Positions 34,487 to 43,392 of a stretch of DNA of 64,000 nucleotides are shown one piece after another; positions within the stretch are counted from its first letter, which is position 1; every line of letters starts with the position of its first letter. The DNA is from Pseudanabaena biceps (GTDB lineage: Bacteria > Cyanobacteriota > Cyanobacteriia > Pseudanabaenales > Pseudanabaenaceae). The position numbers and the translations under genes are program-made. The notes under the pieces were generated by a model. That model was not told the DNA's origin and made no database searches. It was given only the letters and a program-made list of their open reading frames with translations. The DNA is taken from positions 62,001-126,000 of the forward strand of contig JAATWA010000001.1 in assembly GCA_013361095.1 (NCBI GenBank), given 5' to 3'.

Positions 34487-34878
34487 TTGATTTTATTCTG
34501 CACAAGAGCGCTAAACATACTCTCTTGTTTAGAACTTAACATCTGAGAATTGCTCATGCTGCCAAATATAGGAGTCGGATCTAGCCCCGTAATCAGTCGA
34601 AAATGCATCGGTGAAATATGGGGAGCGATCGCCGAGGTTTCCCAAGACTTTAAAAACTGATGCGATCGCTCTAAAAACTGCACACCTCGCAGTAGAGGTG
34701 TAATTTGCCAACTAGCAACCAAGGCTTCAACCAGTGCCAATTCAATCTGTGGAGAGGCATAGGCTTGGAGTAAATCTTCCAAATATTCGTCAAAATCTTG
34801 ATCGTCTTCGCCAGCTAACTGATAGCTATCAACGATATACTTCACTCTCTGACGACTAATCTGTTCCCATATTTCCAT
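34480..34878 (-). CDS. conserved-looking hypothetical protein
   Basis: 132 aa, not recognised. A helical, acidic protein (SYQLAGEDDQDFDEYLEDLL) with no signal or membrane segment. HIP1 sites and codon use match the host, so it is probably a resident cyanobacterial gene. It lies head-to-head with sbcC (about 200 bp apart) and downstream of no clear partner. Confidence 0.6.
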   Translation of the reverse strand: MEIWEQISRQRVKYIVDSYQLAGEDDQDFDEYLEDLLQAYASPQIELALVEALVASWQITPLLRGVQFLERSHQFLKSWETSAIAPHISPMHFRLITGLDPTPIFGSMSNSQMLSSKQESMFSALVQNKINV

Positions 34879-35085
34879 AACACTCTCGGTTGTTAGGTGT
34901 TGATGTAGTGCTGCGATCGTCAGCCAAAAATAAAGCAGGGACAGTTTATAAACAGCCCGTACTATATTTTTGGGAGATTTCTTTTGTTAGGTAATACATT
35001 ATTATGATAATTAGATAACAATTAGTATAATTGTATCAAGTAGCTAAGCGAAATTAAACATAAAACCCAAAAATTCCTATAAAAA

Positions 35086-38000
35086 ATGATTCCTCAGAAA
35101 TTACGCTTAAAAAATTTCTTGAGCTATCAACAGTTAGCCTTAGATTTTAGTGGGCTACATGTTGCCTGTATTTGTGGCGCAAATGGAGCAGGAAAATCAT
35201 CATTATTAGAGGCGATTTCGTGGGCGCTCTGGGGTGCAAGTCGGGTGGCGAGCCAAGACGATGTAATTCATGTTGGTTCTAAAGAAGCCCAAGTTGATTT
35301 TACGTTTATCGCAGGTGGGGAGATTTATCGAGTAATTAGAACCCGATCGCGTAATAGCTCAACGTCTTTGGAATTTCAAGTCCAGAGTGAAGGTAAGTTT
35401 AAATCTTTGACTGAGCGCAAAGTCCAGTCCACCCAACAGACGATCATTGCCCATTTAAAAATGGATTATGAAACCTTCGTCAATTCAGCCTATTTGCGGC
35501 AAGGTCGTGCTGATGAATTTATGCTGAAGCGTCCTAGCGATCGCAAACAGATTCTTGCGGATATGCTGGCTCTGTCGCGGTATGACGAACTAGCAGAACG
35601 GGCTAAAGATATTGCGCGAACTAGCAAAGCCGAAATTTCGATTTTAGAAAATCTGTTGGCGCATTTACAATCACAAATTTTGGCGGGAGAACAAATTGCA
35701 CCGCAGTTAGAAACATTGCGATCGCAACTAACAAATTTGCAAGCATGGGAAAGTCGCGATCGCGCCCAATTGCAAACCGTAGAAGAACTGCAAAAGCAAT
35801 ACCAAAGTGTCTCGCAGCAAATAACTTGGCAACAACAGCAGCAAGCATCCCTTAATGGAAACTTATCACAAATATCGCGGCAGCTAGCCAGTCAACAAAA
35901 GCAACTTCAACAATTAGAGTCTTGTCTCAATCTGCGATCGCCAATTTTGCAAGACTATGAACGCTATCAATTGCTATCACAACAAGAATCTGAATTAGAG
36001 CGCAAGTTTCAGAAATATCAACAGCTTAGCGATCGCCGAGGTGAATATAGCCACAAACTCGCCAGTCTCCAAAGTGAACTGAAGGGGCAATTGCGGCATT
36101 ATCTAGCGCAATTAGAGGGATTAGTGCAGCAAGAAAATGACTTAAAAGGGATTTTAAGTCGTGCTACCGAAATAGAAGCAGCGATCGCGGAACTGCACAA
36201 AGCCAGAGCAGTATTGCAAGAATTTGATCGCCTCCATGCTCAATCCACGCCTCTAGTGCATCGTCACCAAGTACTTAAACATCAATTAGAAAGAGAACAA
36301 ACTAAAATAGCCGCCAAACTGGAAGAATTAATTGCTAAGCGTGAGCAGTTATATCTACAGGTCAAAAACCAAGATCGATTGCTAATCAACGCGCAAGAGC
36401 TAGATCGACAGATTGATTTGTTACAAAAAAAGCAAGTCTATCAACAACGTGTCCATGAGAAGGGTTTAGAACGCCGTGATTTTTTGGAACGCTTAAAAAC
36501 TCGTCTGGCAGATAGTGAAACTGCTTTTAATAAACTAGAAGCAAAAATGCGGCAACTAACTGTGCCTGATGCGCCCTGTCCATTGTGCGATCGCCCACTC
36601 GATGCAGCCCATTGGCAGCTAGTCCAAAAAAAGCACAAACAGGAATCCCGTGATCTGCAAGCAGACATTTGGGTAGTAAAAGAACAACAGGCGGCTTCTA
36701 ATTGTGAAATCGAAGTATTGCGTGAAGAATATCGTGTCTTAAAAAAAGAACTCGCTCCTCTTAATGATTTGATTCAGCGTAAGGGAACTTTGCAAGAACG
36801 TTTAAAAGCCATAGCTGAAGCTAAACAAAGACTCGTAATGATTGATACTGAGATTACGGATTTGAGCGATCGCTTGCAAAATCAAAACTATATGCGTGAT
36901 GCATGGGAAGAGATGGAATTAATCGACAAAAACATCCATAAATTCGCCTATGACGAAAAAAACCATGCCCTCGCTCGTGGTGATGTAGAGCGTTGGCGCT
37001 GGTCAGAAATCAAACAGTCAGAACTTAAAAATGCTCAACGACAAGCAGATAACCTATCTCAAAAAATCCCCGATCTGCAAACCAAAATCCATCAACTCCA
37101 AGAGCGCTTAACTAAAAACCTCATTGATTTGGAAGTACAACATGAACTCGAACAATGCGATCGCGCATTGCTTCAACTTGCCTACGATCCTGATCTCCAC
37201 CAACAACTTCGCGCCCAAAAGCAAGAACTCACTCCAACATTACTGCGATATCAAGAACTCACTCGCGCCGAACAAGAATATCCGCAACTTCAGCAGCAGG
37301 TAAATCATTTACAAAAATCTCAAACTGCTCAGCAGCAAGAGTTGCAAACAATTACTAATCAAATTAGAGAGCTGCAATCACAAATACAGTCTCTTCATGG
37401 GGATCATGGAAATGAGATTCAAACTTTAAAACAAAATCTACAAAATTGGCGATCGCAAATGGATACGCTACTAGCACAAATCGGCAGCCTCCAACAATCA
37501 CAACAACAATTAGAACAAAGTCGCCACAGAGAACAAGAAACCCTCAGTCAAATTGAAGCGGCGCGTCATCGACAACGTATTCACAATGAGTTACATCAAG
37601 CCTTTGGCAAAAATGGTATCCAAGCACTGATGCTAGAAAACATTCTGCCCCAAATCGAAATAGAAGCGAATCAAATTCTCGCGCAACTTAGCGATCGCCA
37701 ATTAAATGTCCGTTTCATCACCCAAAAATCTGGCAAAAAAAGCGATCGCCTCATTGAAACCCTCGATATCGAAATTGCGGACACCAAAGGCACAAGACCC
37801 TACGAAACCTACTCAGGCGGTGAATCCTTCCGCATAAATTTTGCCGTGCGTCTTGCCCTCTCCCGCATACTTGCCCAACGCAAGGGCAGCACCTTACAAA
37901 CCCTAATTATCGATGAAGGCTTTGGCAGTCAAGACCAACTAGGATGCGATCGCCTTGTCAGTGCCATCAATGCGATCGCGCCTGATTTTGAGTGCATCTT

Positions 38001-38097
38001 GGTAATTACGCATATGCCCCAAATGAAGGAAGCCTTTAATACATTGATTGAAGTGTCTAAGACTGAAGAAGGCTCAACAGTACAATTGATTGGTTAG
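35086..38097 (+). CDS. sbcC: exonuclease SbcCD subunit C
   Basis: 1003 aa. An SMC-like ATPase with Walker A in CICGANGAGKSSLLEAISWA, two long Gln-rich coiled coils, the zinc hook Cys498-Pro-Leu-Cys501 (PCPLCDRPL), the ABC signature TYSGGESFRINFAVRLAL and Walker B TLIIDEGFGSQD. With SbcD it cuts DNA hairpins and palindromes at replication forks. sbcD lies 16 kb away (54260-55426) on the other strand rather than next to it. The left half of a family F repeat precedes the ATG. Confidence 0.95.
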   Translation: MIPQKLRLKNFLSYQQLALDFSGLHVACICGANGAGKSSLLEAISWALWGASRVASQDDVIHVGSKEAQVDFTFIAGGEIYRVIRTRSRNSSTSLEFQVQSEGKFKSLTERKVQSTQQTIIAHLKMDYETFVNSAYLRQGRADEFMLKRPSDRKQILADMLALSRYDELAERAKDIARTSKAEISILENLLAHLQSQILAGEQIAPQLETLRSQLTNLQAWESRDRAQLQTVEELQKQYQSVSQQITWQQQQQASLNGNLSQISRQLASQQKQLQQLESCLNLRSPILQDYERYQLLSQQESELERKFQKYQQLSDRRGEYSHKLASLQSELKGQLRHYLAQLEGLVQQENDLKGILSRATEIEAAIAELHKARAVLQEFDRLHAQSTPLVHRHQVLKHQLEREQTKIAAKLEELIAKREQLYLQVKNQDRLLINAQELDRQIDLLQKKQVYQQRVHEKGLERRDFLERLKTRLADSETAFNKLEAKMRQLTVPDAPCPLCDRPLDAAHWQLVQKKHKQESRDLQADIWVVKEQQAASNCEIEVLREEYRVLKKELAPLNDLIQRKGTLQERLKAIAEAKQRLVMIDTEITDLSDRLQNQNYMRDAWEEMELIDKNIHKFAYDEKNHALARGDVERWRWSEIKQSELKNAQRQADNLSQKIPDLQTKIHQLQERLTKNLIDLEVQHELEQCDRALLQLAYDPDLHQQLRAQKQELTPTLLRYQELTRAEQEYPQLQQQVNHLQKSQTAQQQELQTITNQIRELQSQIQSLHGDHGNEIQTLKQNLQNWRSQMDTLLAQIGSLQQSQQQLEQSRHREQETLSQIEAARHRQRIHNELHQAFGKNGIQALMLENILPQIEIEANQILAQLSDRQLNVRFITQKSGKKSDRLIETLDIEIADTKGTRPYETYSGGESFRINFAVRLALSRILAQRKGSTLQTLIIDEGFGSQDQLGCDRLVSAINAIAPDFECILVITHMPQMKEAFNTLIEVSKTEEGSTVQLIG

Positions 38098-38137
38098 TTA
38101 TTGAATATGATGTTTAGCTGATGATAATCCTAAAAGT

Positions 38138-38452
38138 TTAGGCAACTAAATCGACAAAATTTTCAGGTAAAATTTCTCCAGTTGTTTTCCACCAGCGTTG
38201 ATTAAGATCGAGGGTTCTTATTTGCTCTGCAATGACTGAACCCTTTATTTTAAAACCTTCGGGAATAGGAATCATCATTCTGACTTCAGGCTTAATGGTG
38301 CTGGTAATGGGATGAACGATGACGATTCCCTGACGTTTTTGGTTATATTGCGTGTGGCTGATGACCAAGCAGGGACGGGCATTTCCTGACTGTTCTCTGC
38401 CTTGGGTTGGGTTAAGATTAATTCTGATAATTTCACCTCTTTGGATGTTCAT
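38138..38452 (-). CDS. MazF/PemK-family mRNA interferase toxin
   Basis: 104 aa. The MazF signatures are present: RGEIIRINLNPTQGREQSGN, ARPCLVISHTQYN, VIVHPITSTIK and GSVIAEQIRTLDLNQRWWK. It overlaps the antitoxin gene by 4 bp (ATGA). A ribosome-independent RNA-cleaving toxin is expected. Confidence 0.92.
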   Translation of the reverse strand: MNIQRGEIIRINLNPTQGREQSGNARPCLVISHTQYNQKRQGIVIVHPITSTIKPEVRMMIPIPEGFKIKGSVIAEQIRTLDLNQRWWKTTGEILPENFVDLVA

Positions 38453-38721
38453 AGAAGTTCGCGCCCTAGTGGTTCGCTTTCAGTAAATTCCATTACATCG
38501 TCAGGATATGTAAAGTTATTGGGAATACTGGATATTAAATCGCTAAGGGTTAGTTTTTGATGTTGTGTGGTGATATCTGAGCTTTTGACCGCGATATTAG
38601 GAGAGACTGTAACTGGGGCATAAGTTTGTTGCAAGAAGGTGATGAAATTCATGGCTTGGCGTTGGGCTTCGGTGGGTAATGAATCGAAGGCTTTGAATAG
38701 TTCTTGTTGTGTCATATTCAT
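38449..38721 (-). CDS. antitoxin paired with MazF-like toxin
   Basis: 90 aa. The N-terminus ELFKAFDSLPTEAQRQAMNF followed by ITFLQQTYA fits the DUF2281-type pattern. The C-terminus is acidic (TYPDDVMEFTESEPLGRELL). A 34-bp stretch of its coding DNA (38569-38602) recurs, diverged, at 40205-40238. Confidence 0.8.
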   Translation of the reverse strand: MNMTQQELFKAFDSLPTEAQRQAMNFITFLQQTYAPVTVSPNIAVKSSDITTQHQKLTLSDLISSIPNNFTYPDDVMEFTESEPLGRELL

Positions 38722-38777
38722 TGGTTAATTTTCTAAATCCTCTAAGTTAATCTCTATTTTAAACTTTCTTTTTTTTT

Positions 38778-40115
38778 CTAGTAACATACTAGCAATCTAA
38801 TTCTATCGCGAGATTTGTTATATCCTTCTGTATTGCCTTGCTGCTGATAGAGTTCCGCCGCCTTCCGAAAATCTGCCACTGCTTCTTTTTTCTTACCTCT
38901 TTGTTTTTTGATTAACCCGCGATTGAAGTAAGCACTAGCATAATCAGGATTGAGACGAATGACTTCGTTGTAATCTGCGCTCGCTCCGTATTTGTCTCCT
39001 AATGCTTTCTTCGCATTACCGCGATTGAAGTAAGCATTAGCATAATCAGGATTTAGGCGGATGGCTTCGTTGTAATCTGCGATCGCTCCGTATTTGTCTC
39101 CTAAAGCAGACTTCGCATTACCACGATTGAAGTAAGCACTAGCATAATCAGGATTGAGACGAATGGCTTCGTTATAATCTGCGATCGCTCCTTGAAAATC
39201 CGTCTCACCGTATTTTTTTCGTCCATCATTAAAGAACTCTGTCGCAGTCTTACTGGAGACTATCGCTTTTGATAAAGGCGAATCAATCGCTTACAATACA
39301 TCCGTCGCCGCCCAACGCTGATTGTGATCCCTTACCAAACAACCCTTGACAATATCAACCCAATCACTAGGAACACCTTCCAAATCAGGGCTATCTATCT
39401 GGATTTTGCGCTCCAATTCACCCGAATATGGAGATTCAAAGGGAAAATGACCCGTCAACATTTCTACAATCATTACCCCCAAAGACCACATATCCCACTT
39501 AGTCGAAACATAACGATTGCGAAATAGTTCAGGTGGCATATAGTGAAGCGTACCCGCAATTTTTGAAGCTTGCATTGTGCCTTGATCCAACGCCTTCGAC
39601 AAACCAAAATCAGCAATTTTCCAACCCCCACCCACCTGTAAAACATTCAACAACTTGAGATCCCGATGCACATATCTCTTATCTTGAGAATTACCAGCAT
39701 CAAGCTCATGCAAATATTTCAAGCCCTGAGCAATATCCTGCACAATAGGCTTAGCCTCCGCAGAAGAAATCTGACCACCCCGTTTTTTTACAAAATCTGC
39801 CAGAGAGCAATCTCCCAACTCCATTACCAGATAGAACATCGGAAAAACGTCAATCTCCACATTATTACCTGTGAAATGCTGCACCAGATTTTGATGAGAC
39901 GGCAAATCAAGTGCAAAATTTAGCTCATCTTGCTGAATTGTGCCAGAAAGCATCAGCTTTACCGCCACCCTTTTATTTAGCTTTCTACCATTGGCAATCC
40001 GCACGGCTCGAAATACACCACCAAAAGCGCCACAGCCCAATAACTGTTCAAGTTCGTATGCGTTAGCAATTTGTTCACTTTCACACTTTTTCCAGAAATT
40101 TTCATCAGGCTGCAT
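38778..40115 (-). pseudogene. Ser/Thr protein kinase-TPR gene split by an in-frame TAA
   Basis: Codons 1-274 encode a kinase: LLGCGAFGGVFRA (Gly loop), RVAVKLML (Lys), YVHRDLKLLNVLQ (catalytic loop), IADFGLSKA (DFG), GTLHYMPPELF. At 39291-39293 a TAA follows DVL. The same frame then stays open to the TAG at 38778 and encodes AIDSPLSKAIVSSKTATEFF and at least three TPR units (ADYNEAIRLNPDYASAYFNR type). The TPR part has no usable start codon of its own near its beginning. A kinase-TPR fusion is usual in cyanobacteria, so one nonsense change (for example CAA to TAA) is likely. The kinase domain itself may still work. Confidence 0.8.
38921..39226 (-). repeat. three 102-bp tandem repeats encoding TPR units
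   Basis: Units start with GATTGAAGTAAGCA near 38921, 39023 and 39125, a period of exactly 102 bp (34 codons). They are nearly identical at DNA level, which suggests recent expansion or gene conversion after or shortly before the stop mutation. Confidence 0.85.
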
Positions 40116-40234
40116 CTTGCGTTACCAATCACCCTAACCACAAAAATATTGTGGCATAAAAACTTTAGATAGCCTCGAAATAATCATGTTATTGCCGATC
40201 GCGCGGTGATATCTGAGTTTTTGACTGTGATATT

Positions 40235-40534
40235 ATGATTACGACGGGTACGGATATCAAAGCCCTTGAATGTCTGATGTTTCTCCGTAATATCAAGTCT
40301 GCATCCTGTTTTGAACAGATGAAGGGACGCGGCTGTCGGATTATTGACTCTGATGAGTTACAGCTGTGGTTTAAGTTATCGCACGCATGGCAAGAGCCTA
40401 AAGGGGTGGCGATCGTGCGTGATAATCGTATTTATGTTCTGATTACTCAAGAAGAATGGGACGCTAGAATACAAGATGTTCTTAATTTGTTAGACCCACC
40501 AGCTAACGCGGCGCGATTGCTAGGCAAAGGCTAG
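40235..40534 (+). pseudogene. chimeric relic carrying an HsdR helicase scrap
   Basis: 99 aa. The first 43 residues, ITTGTDIKALECLMFLRNIK followed by SASCFEQMKGRGCRIIDSDE, match the last helicase motif (QMKGRG) of type I restriction HsdR subunits. The remainder (HAWQEPKGVAIVRDNRIYVL and ITQEEWDARIQDVLNLLDPP) is unrelated to HsdR and not recognised. The start lies at the end of a diverged copy of MazF-antitoxin DNA. The whole looks like a rearrangement joint. Confidence 0.6.
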
Positions 40535-40578
40535 ATCTGGGGCTAATGTACCGCGAAATTCAACAACCTAATAAATAA

Positions 40579-40791
40579 ATGATGACTATTAAAGAAAAGT
40601 TACTCCAAGAAGTTGATATATTTCCCGAATCTCTTTTGGTGGAAACTCTCGACTTTGTTCTATTTCTCAAGTCTCGTTATCTAGATACCGAAATTTCGTC
40701 AGAAGAACAAGATATAATTGCTGCATCTCAGTCTGCATACAACTTAGGAGACTATATCAACCTTGATCAATACGAAGCGAATCAGGTATGA
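40579..40791 (+). CDS. DUF2281-like antitoxin
   Basis: 70 aa. TIKEKLLQEVDIFPESLLVE and TLDFVLFLKSRY match the small cyanobacterial antitoxin family. The acidic tail EEQDIIAASQSAYNLGDYIN probably binds the toxin. It overlaps the RelE-like gene by 4 bp (ATGA). Confidence 0.85.
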   Translation: MMTIKEKLLQEVDIFPESLLVETLDFVLFLKSRYLDTEISSEEQDIIAASQSAYNLGDYINLDQYEANQV

Positions 40792-41042
40792 GTTATCAAG
40801 TCATTGTCCCTAAGCCTGTCCAAAAGCAGCTAGATAGCCTCCCAAAAAATCTGCGAGATCGGGCAATTATAGCGTTGCGATCGCTGGCTCAAGATCCTCG
40901 CCCAAGTGGAGTAAAAAAGCTAAAGGGATATGAGGATACTTATCGCGTTAGGGTTGGTGACTATCGCATTATTTACAAGATTCAAGATAGTGAATTAGTA
41001 ATTTTACTTTTGAGTGTTGGTCATCGAAAAGATGCTTACTGA
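40788..41042 (+). CDS. RelE/ParE-family toxin
   Basis: 84 aa. MSYQVIVPKPVQKQLDSLPK, LAQDPRPSGVKKLKGYEDTY and RVRVGDYRIIYKIQDSELVI, ending GHRKDAY, are standard RelE features. Similar in design to the toxin at 26297, but the two sequences differ clearly. Second gene of the operon. Confidence 0.93.
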   Translation: MSYQVIVPKPVQKQLDSLPKNLRDRAIIALRSLAQDPRPSGVKKLKGYEDTYRVRVGDYRIIYKIQDSELVILLLSVGHRKDAY

Positions 41043-41067
41043 TGTAGCTTTTTGATGTGAATTTGGA

Positions 41068-41202
41068 GTGATTTTGAGTGTTAGCGAGATTGATAAAAAT
41101 GAATTGCCGAAGAAATTGAGGGCAAACGCGCAAGCAAAAAAAACTAACATTGAGTCAGCCTCAAAGCCTATTGCGGTAGTGATGCAAAGTAATGATGACT
41201 GA
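41068..41202 (+). CDS. possible 44-residue protein or gene remnant
   Basis: GTG at 41068 with GGAG near it opens a frame encoding a Lys/Asn-rich peptide (SEIDKNELPKKLRANAQAKK) ending VVMQSNDD-stop. Not recognised. It could be a remnant of a transferred gene next to the toxin pair. Confidence 0.25.
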   Translation: MILSVSEIDKNELPKKLRANAQAKKTNIESASKPIAVVMQSNDD

Positions 41203-41263
41203 AATAGCTTTAAACATTGGATTTGCAGACTAATCGCTTAAAAGATAGTTCAAGTTTTATGGA

Positions 41264-42136
41264 TTAGATTTTTGGGTAAAGCTTCATCAAAGCTTGCACT
41301 TGCTCAGCATGATAGGAGCTGCGTGTTAACGGAGAAGATACCACCTGCAAAAATCCCATACCTTCGCCAGCAATCCTCCATGACTCAAACTGCTCAGGAG
41401 TTACAAACTCCTGGAGCGTCAGATGTTTTGCCGAAGGCTGCAAATATTGACCAATCGTAATAATGTCGCAATCAACTTCTCGCAGATCGCGCATCACTTG
41501 CAAAACCTCAGCATCAGTTTCGCCCATGCCAACCATAATTCCCGACTTGGTATAGACCCAAGGGGCAATTTCGCGGGCGCGGCGGAGCAACTCTAAACTA
41601 CGGGCATAATCTCCCTGTGGACGCACGCGGCGATAGAGTCTTGGTACTGTTTCTGTATTGTGATTTAGCACATGGGGCTTTGCCGCCAAGATAGTTTCTA
41701 GGGCTTCCCAATTGGCACAAAGATCGGGAATTAGCAATTCAATCGTTGTTTGCGGTCTCAATTTACGAATTTCTTCGATGCAACGGACAAACTGCGAAGC
41801 ACCGCCATCGGGCAGATCATCACGATTCACCGATGTAACTACAACATGCTTAAGATTCATCCTGTTGACCGCTTCACCCAAATTAATTGGCTCCATCGGA
41901 TCGAGGGCTTGAGGCTTTTTCTCAAAATCAATGTCGCAGTAAGGGCAAGCACGGGTACAAGCAGGCCCCATGATCAAAAATGTGGCAGTACCTTGGTTAA
42001 AGCATTCGCCAATATTTGGGCAAGATGCTTCTTCGCACACAGTATTTAGCCCCAAGTCGCGCAATACTTCTGTGACATTGCCAATGCGCTCCCACTGTGG
42101 GGCTTTAACTCGCAACCAATCTGGTTTGACTGCCAT
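41264..42136 (-). CDS. lipA: lipoyl synthase
   Basis: About 290 aa from ATG 42136 ([20 protein letters not shown]); the frame opens earlier at 42214 but homologs start here. A radical-SAM enzyme inserting two sulfurs into octanoyl groups of lipoyl domains. The auxiliary cluster is [13 protein letters not shown]; the radical-SAM cluster is [26 protein letters not shown] and the C-terminal [13 protein letters not shown] are family blocks. Cyanobacteria often have two lipA genes; which this is cannot be told. Confidence 0.94.
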   Translation of the reverse strand: MAVKPDWLRVKAPQWERIGNVTEVLRDLGLNTVCEEASCPNIGECFNQGTATFLIMGPACTRACPYCDIDFEKKPQALDPMEPINLGEAVNRMNLKHVVVTSVNRDDLPDGGASQFVRCIEEIRKLRPQTTIELLIPDLCANWEALETILAAKPHVLNHNTETVPRLYRRVRPQGDYARSLELLRRAREIAPWVYTKSGIMVGMGETDAEVLQVMRDLREVDCDIITIGQYLQPSAKHLTLQEFVTPEQFESWRIAGEGMGFLQVVSSPLTRSSYHAEQVQALMKLYPKI

Positions 42137-42212
42137 AAATTTATTGATATTTGAAGATCTATTTATTGATGAATGTTTGTAACGTTTTATAGCTGCCGCT
42201 AAATTTATCGGC

Positions 42213-42418
42213 AAACAAAACTCAAAAATGCAATTTGCAGCGCGTTGCCAGTAATCCTCATTATGAAATCAATTTTGAGGTTTTCAGCGCCGAAGGCGCT
42301 GAAAACCTCAAAATTGGTTTTGTGAAAGCCAGCCTTAGGCTGGCTTTCACAAAACCAATTTTTAATAATGAGAATTGCTGGCGCGTTGCGCTGCAACTTG
42401 CATTTTTGAGTTTTGTTT
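42213..42418. repeat. long palindrome with a MITE B inserted at its tip
   Basis: The arms AAACAAAACTCAAAAATGCA (left) and its complement (right, ending 42418) continue to GCAGCGC. The apex GTT between GCGC and GCGC is where the MITE sits. Without the MITE and one GCGCGTTGC copy, the stem is about 30 bp with one mismatch. Confidence 0.85.
42249..42380. mobile_element. MITE family B copy 3, 9-bp target duplication
   Basis: A 132-bp element with termini CAGTAATCCTCATTAT and ATAATGAGAATTGCTG. It contains CAGCGCCGAAGGCGCTG and GAAAGCCAGCCTTAGGCTGG hairpins. The direct repeat GCGCGTTGC at 42240-42248 and 42381-42389 is a perfect 9-bp target duplication, located exactly at the loop of the host palindrome. 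Confidence 0.92.
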
Positions 42419-42446
42419 TTTTTGAGTGGCTAGGTACAGTGATTTA

Positions 42447-42497
42447 TTCAAACCCATAAGGTTGCGATCCTCAGGATCGCAACCTTATGGGTTTGAA
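42447..42497. repeat. perfect palindrome
   Basis: 24-bp arms (TTCAAACCCATAAGGTTGCG then ATCC), loop TCA. It lies in the divergent gap between lipA and the DUF3318 gene, so not every copy is at a gene end. Confidence 0.9.
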
Positions 42498-42691
42498 AAT
42501 TTAGTAGCGATAGTTGTATATCTTAACGCAAGACAGGGAGAGCCAATGCCTATGCTGAAAACACCAAAATTCCTTTTGTGATCAAAATTGCTGGTACTTA
42601 AGCTAACAAAAATACAACTAGGTTAAGACATATACTAAAATTTAGTCTTAATACTCTAAGTCCAACACAACTCTGAACTTGCTGTAGATTC

Positions 42692-43321
42692 ATGCCATCT
42701 CCAACATCCTCTCTAAGAAATACATTCACAAGAACTGAAATCCGCCGCTTGCAAGAATTACTGCCCTCAGAATTGCAAGCATGGGTAAAAGTTCTTAATG
42801 CTGATGGTGTACGCCCACCGCTAATCGCCTGCGAAGAAGCAGGTGGCGATGAGGTGGTGATTTTAGTCGATATGGTGCGCTGGGAAAGATTAGCTGAAGA
42901 TCAGCGCAACCTGCTTTATTGGCACGAAGTCGCCCGTATTCAAAATGACGCAGTTCCCAAAGATGGATGGGAAGTGGCTGCCTTAGCGATCGGCTTGGGT
43001 GGTGCAGTCGGAGAACTGTGGGTACAAAATGGTTTGTTGTTTGTGCTTGCCCTCGGTATCTGCGGCGTTGCAGGTTTTCAGCTATGGCGCAAGGGTACTA
43101 GCAAAAAAGATATTCGTAATCTGATCGAGGCGGATCAAGGTGCAATCCGTTTAGCAGTGCGAAATGGTTATCCTTTGCCTGCCGCCTATAAGAGTTTGGG
43201 CAGTGCGCTAAAAATTATGCTCAGTGATGTATCTAAAGGTCGATCGCGGACATTGATCGAAAAAAGATTGGATTCCCTGCGTTCTGAAGCTAATAAAGCT
43301 AGACGCACCTACGACAACTAA
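42692..43321 (+). CDS. DUF3318 family protein
   Basis: 209 aa. TRTEIRRLQELLPSELQAWV, LVDMVRWERLAEDQRNLLYW followed by HEVARIQND, and a hydrophobic pair near residues 100-145 are the DUF3318 pattern, known only in cyanobacteria. The HEVAR motif looks protease-like, but no activity is known. Two transmembrane helices are predicted. Confidence 0.85.
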   Translation: MPSPTSSLRNTFTRTEIRRLQELLPSELQAWVKVLNADGVRPPLIACEEAGGDEVVILVDMVRWERLAEDQRNLLYWHEVARIQNDAVPKDGWEVAALAIGLGGAVGELWVQNGLLFVLALGICGVAGFQLWRKGTSKKDIRNLIEADQGAIRLAVRNGYPLPAAYKSLGSALKIMLSDVSKGRSRTLIEKRLDSLRSEANKARRTYDN

Positions 43322-43330
43322 AAGACTAAC

Positions 43331-43367
43331 AATAGAGACGGCTTAAACTACCGCCTCTATTTTTTTA
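43331..43367 (+). terminator. terminator of the DUF3318 gene
   Basis: AATAGAG-A-CGG pairs with CCG-C-CTCTATT, followed by a run of seven or more T, 10 bp after the stop. Intrinsic terminator. Confidence 0.8.
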
Positions 43368-43392
43368 TGAATGGCGTAAAAAATTTAGAAAT

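Noticed and set aside
38924-39226. A separate TPR protein gene downstream of the kinase.
   Set aside because: No start codon precedes the TPR units in the frame, and the frame is in phase with the kinase across a single TAA.
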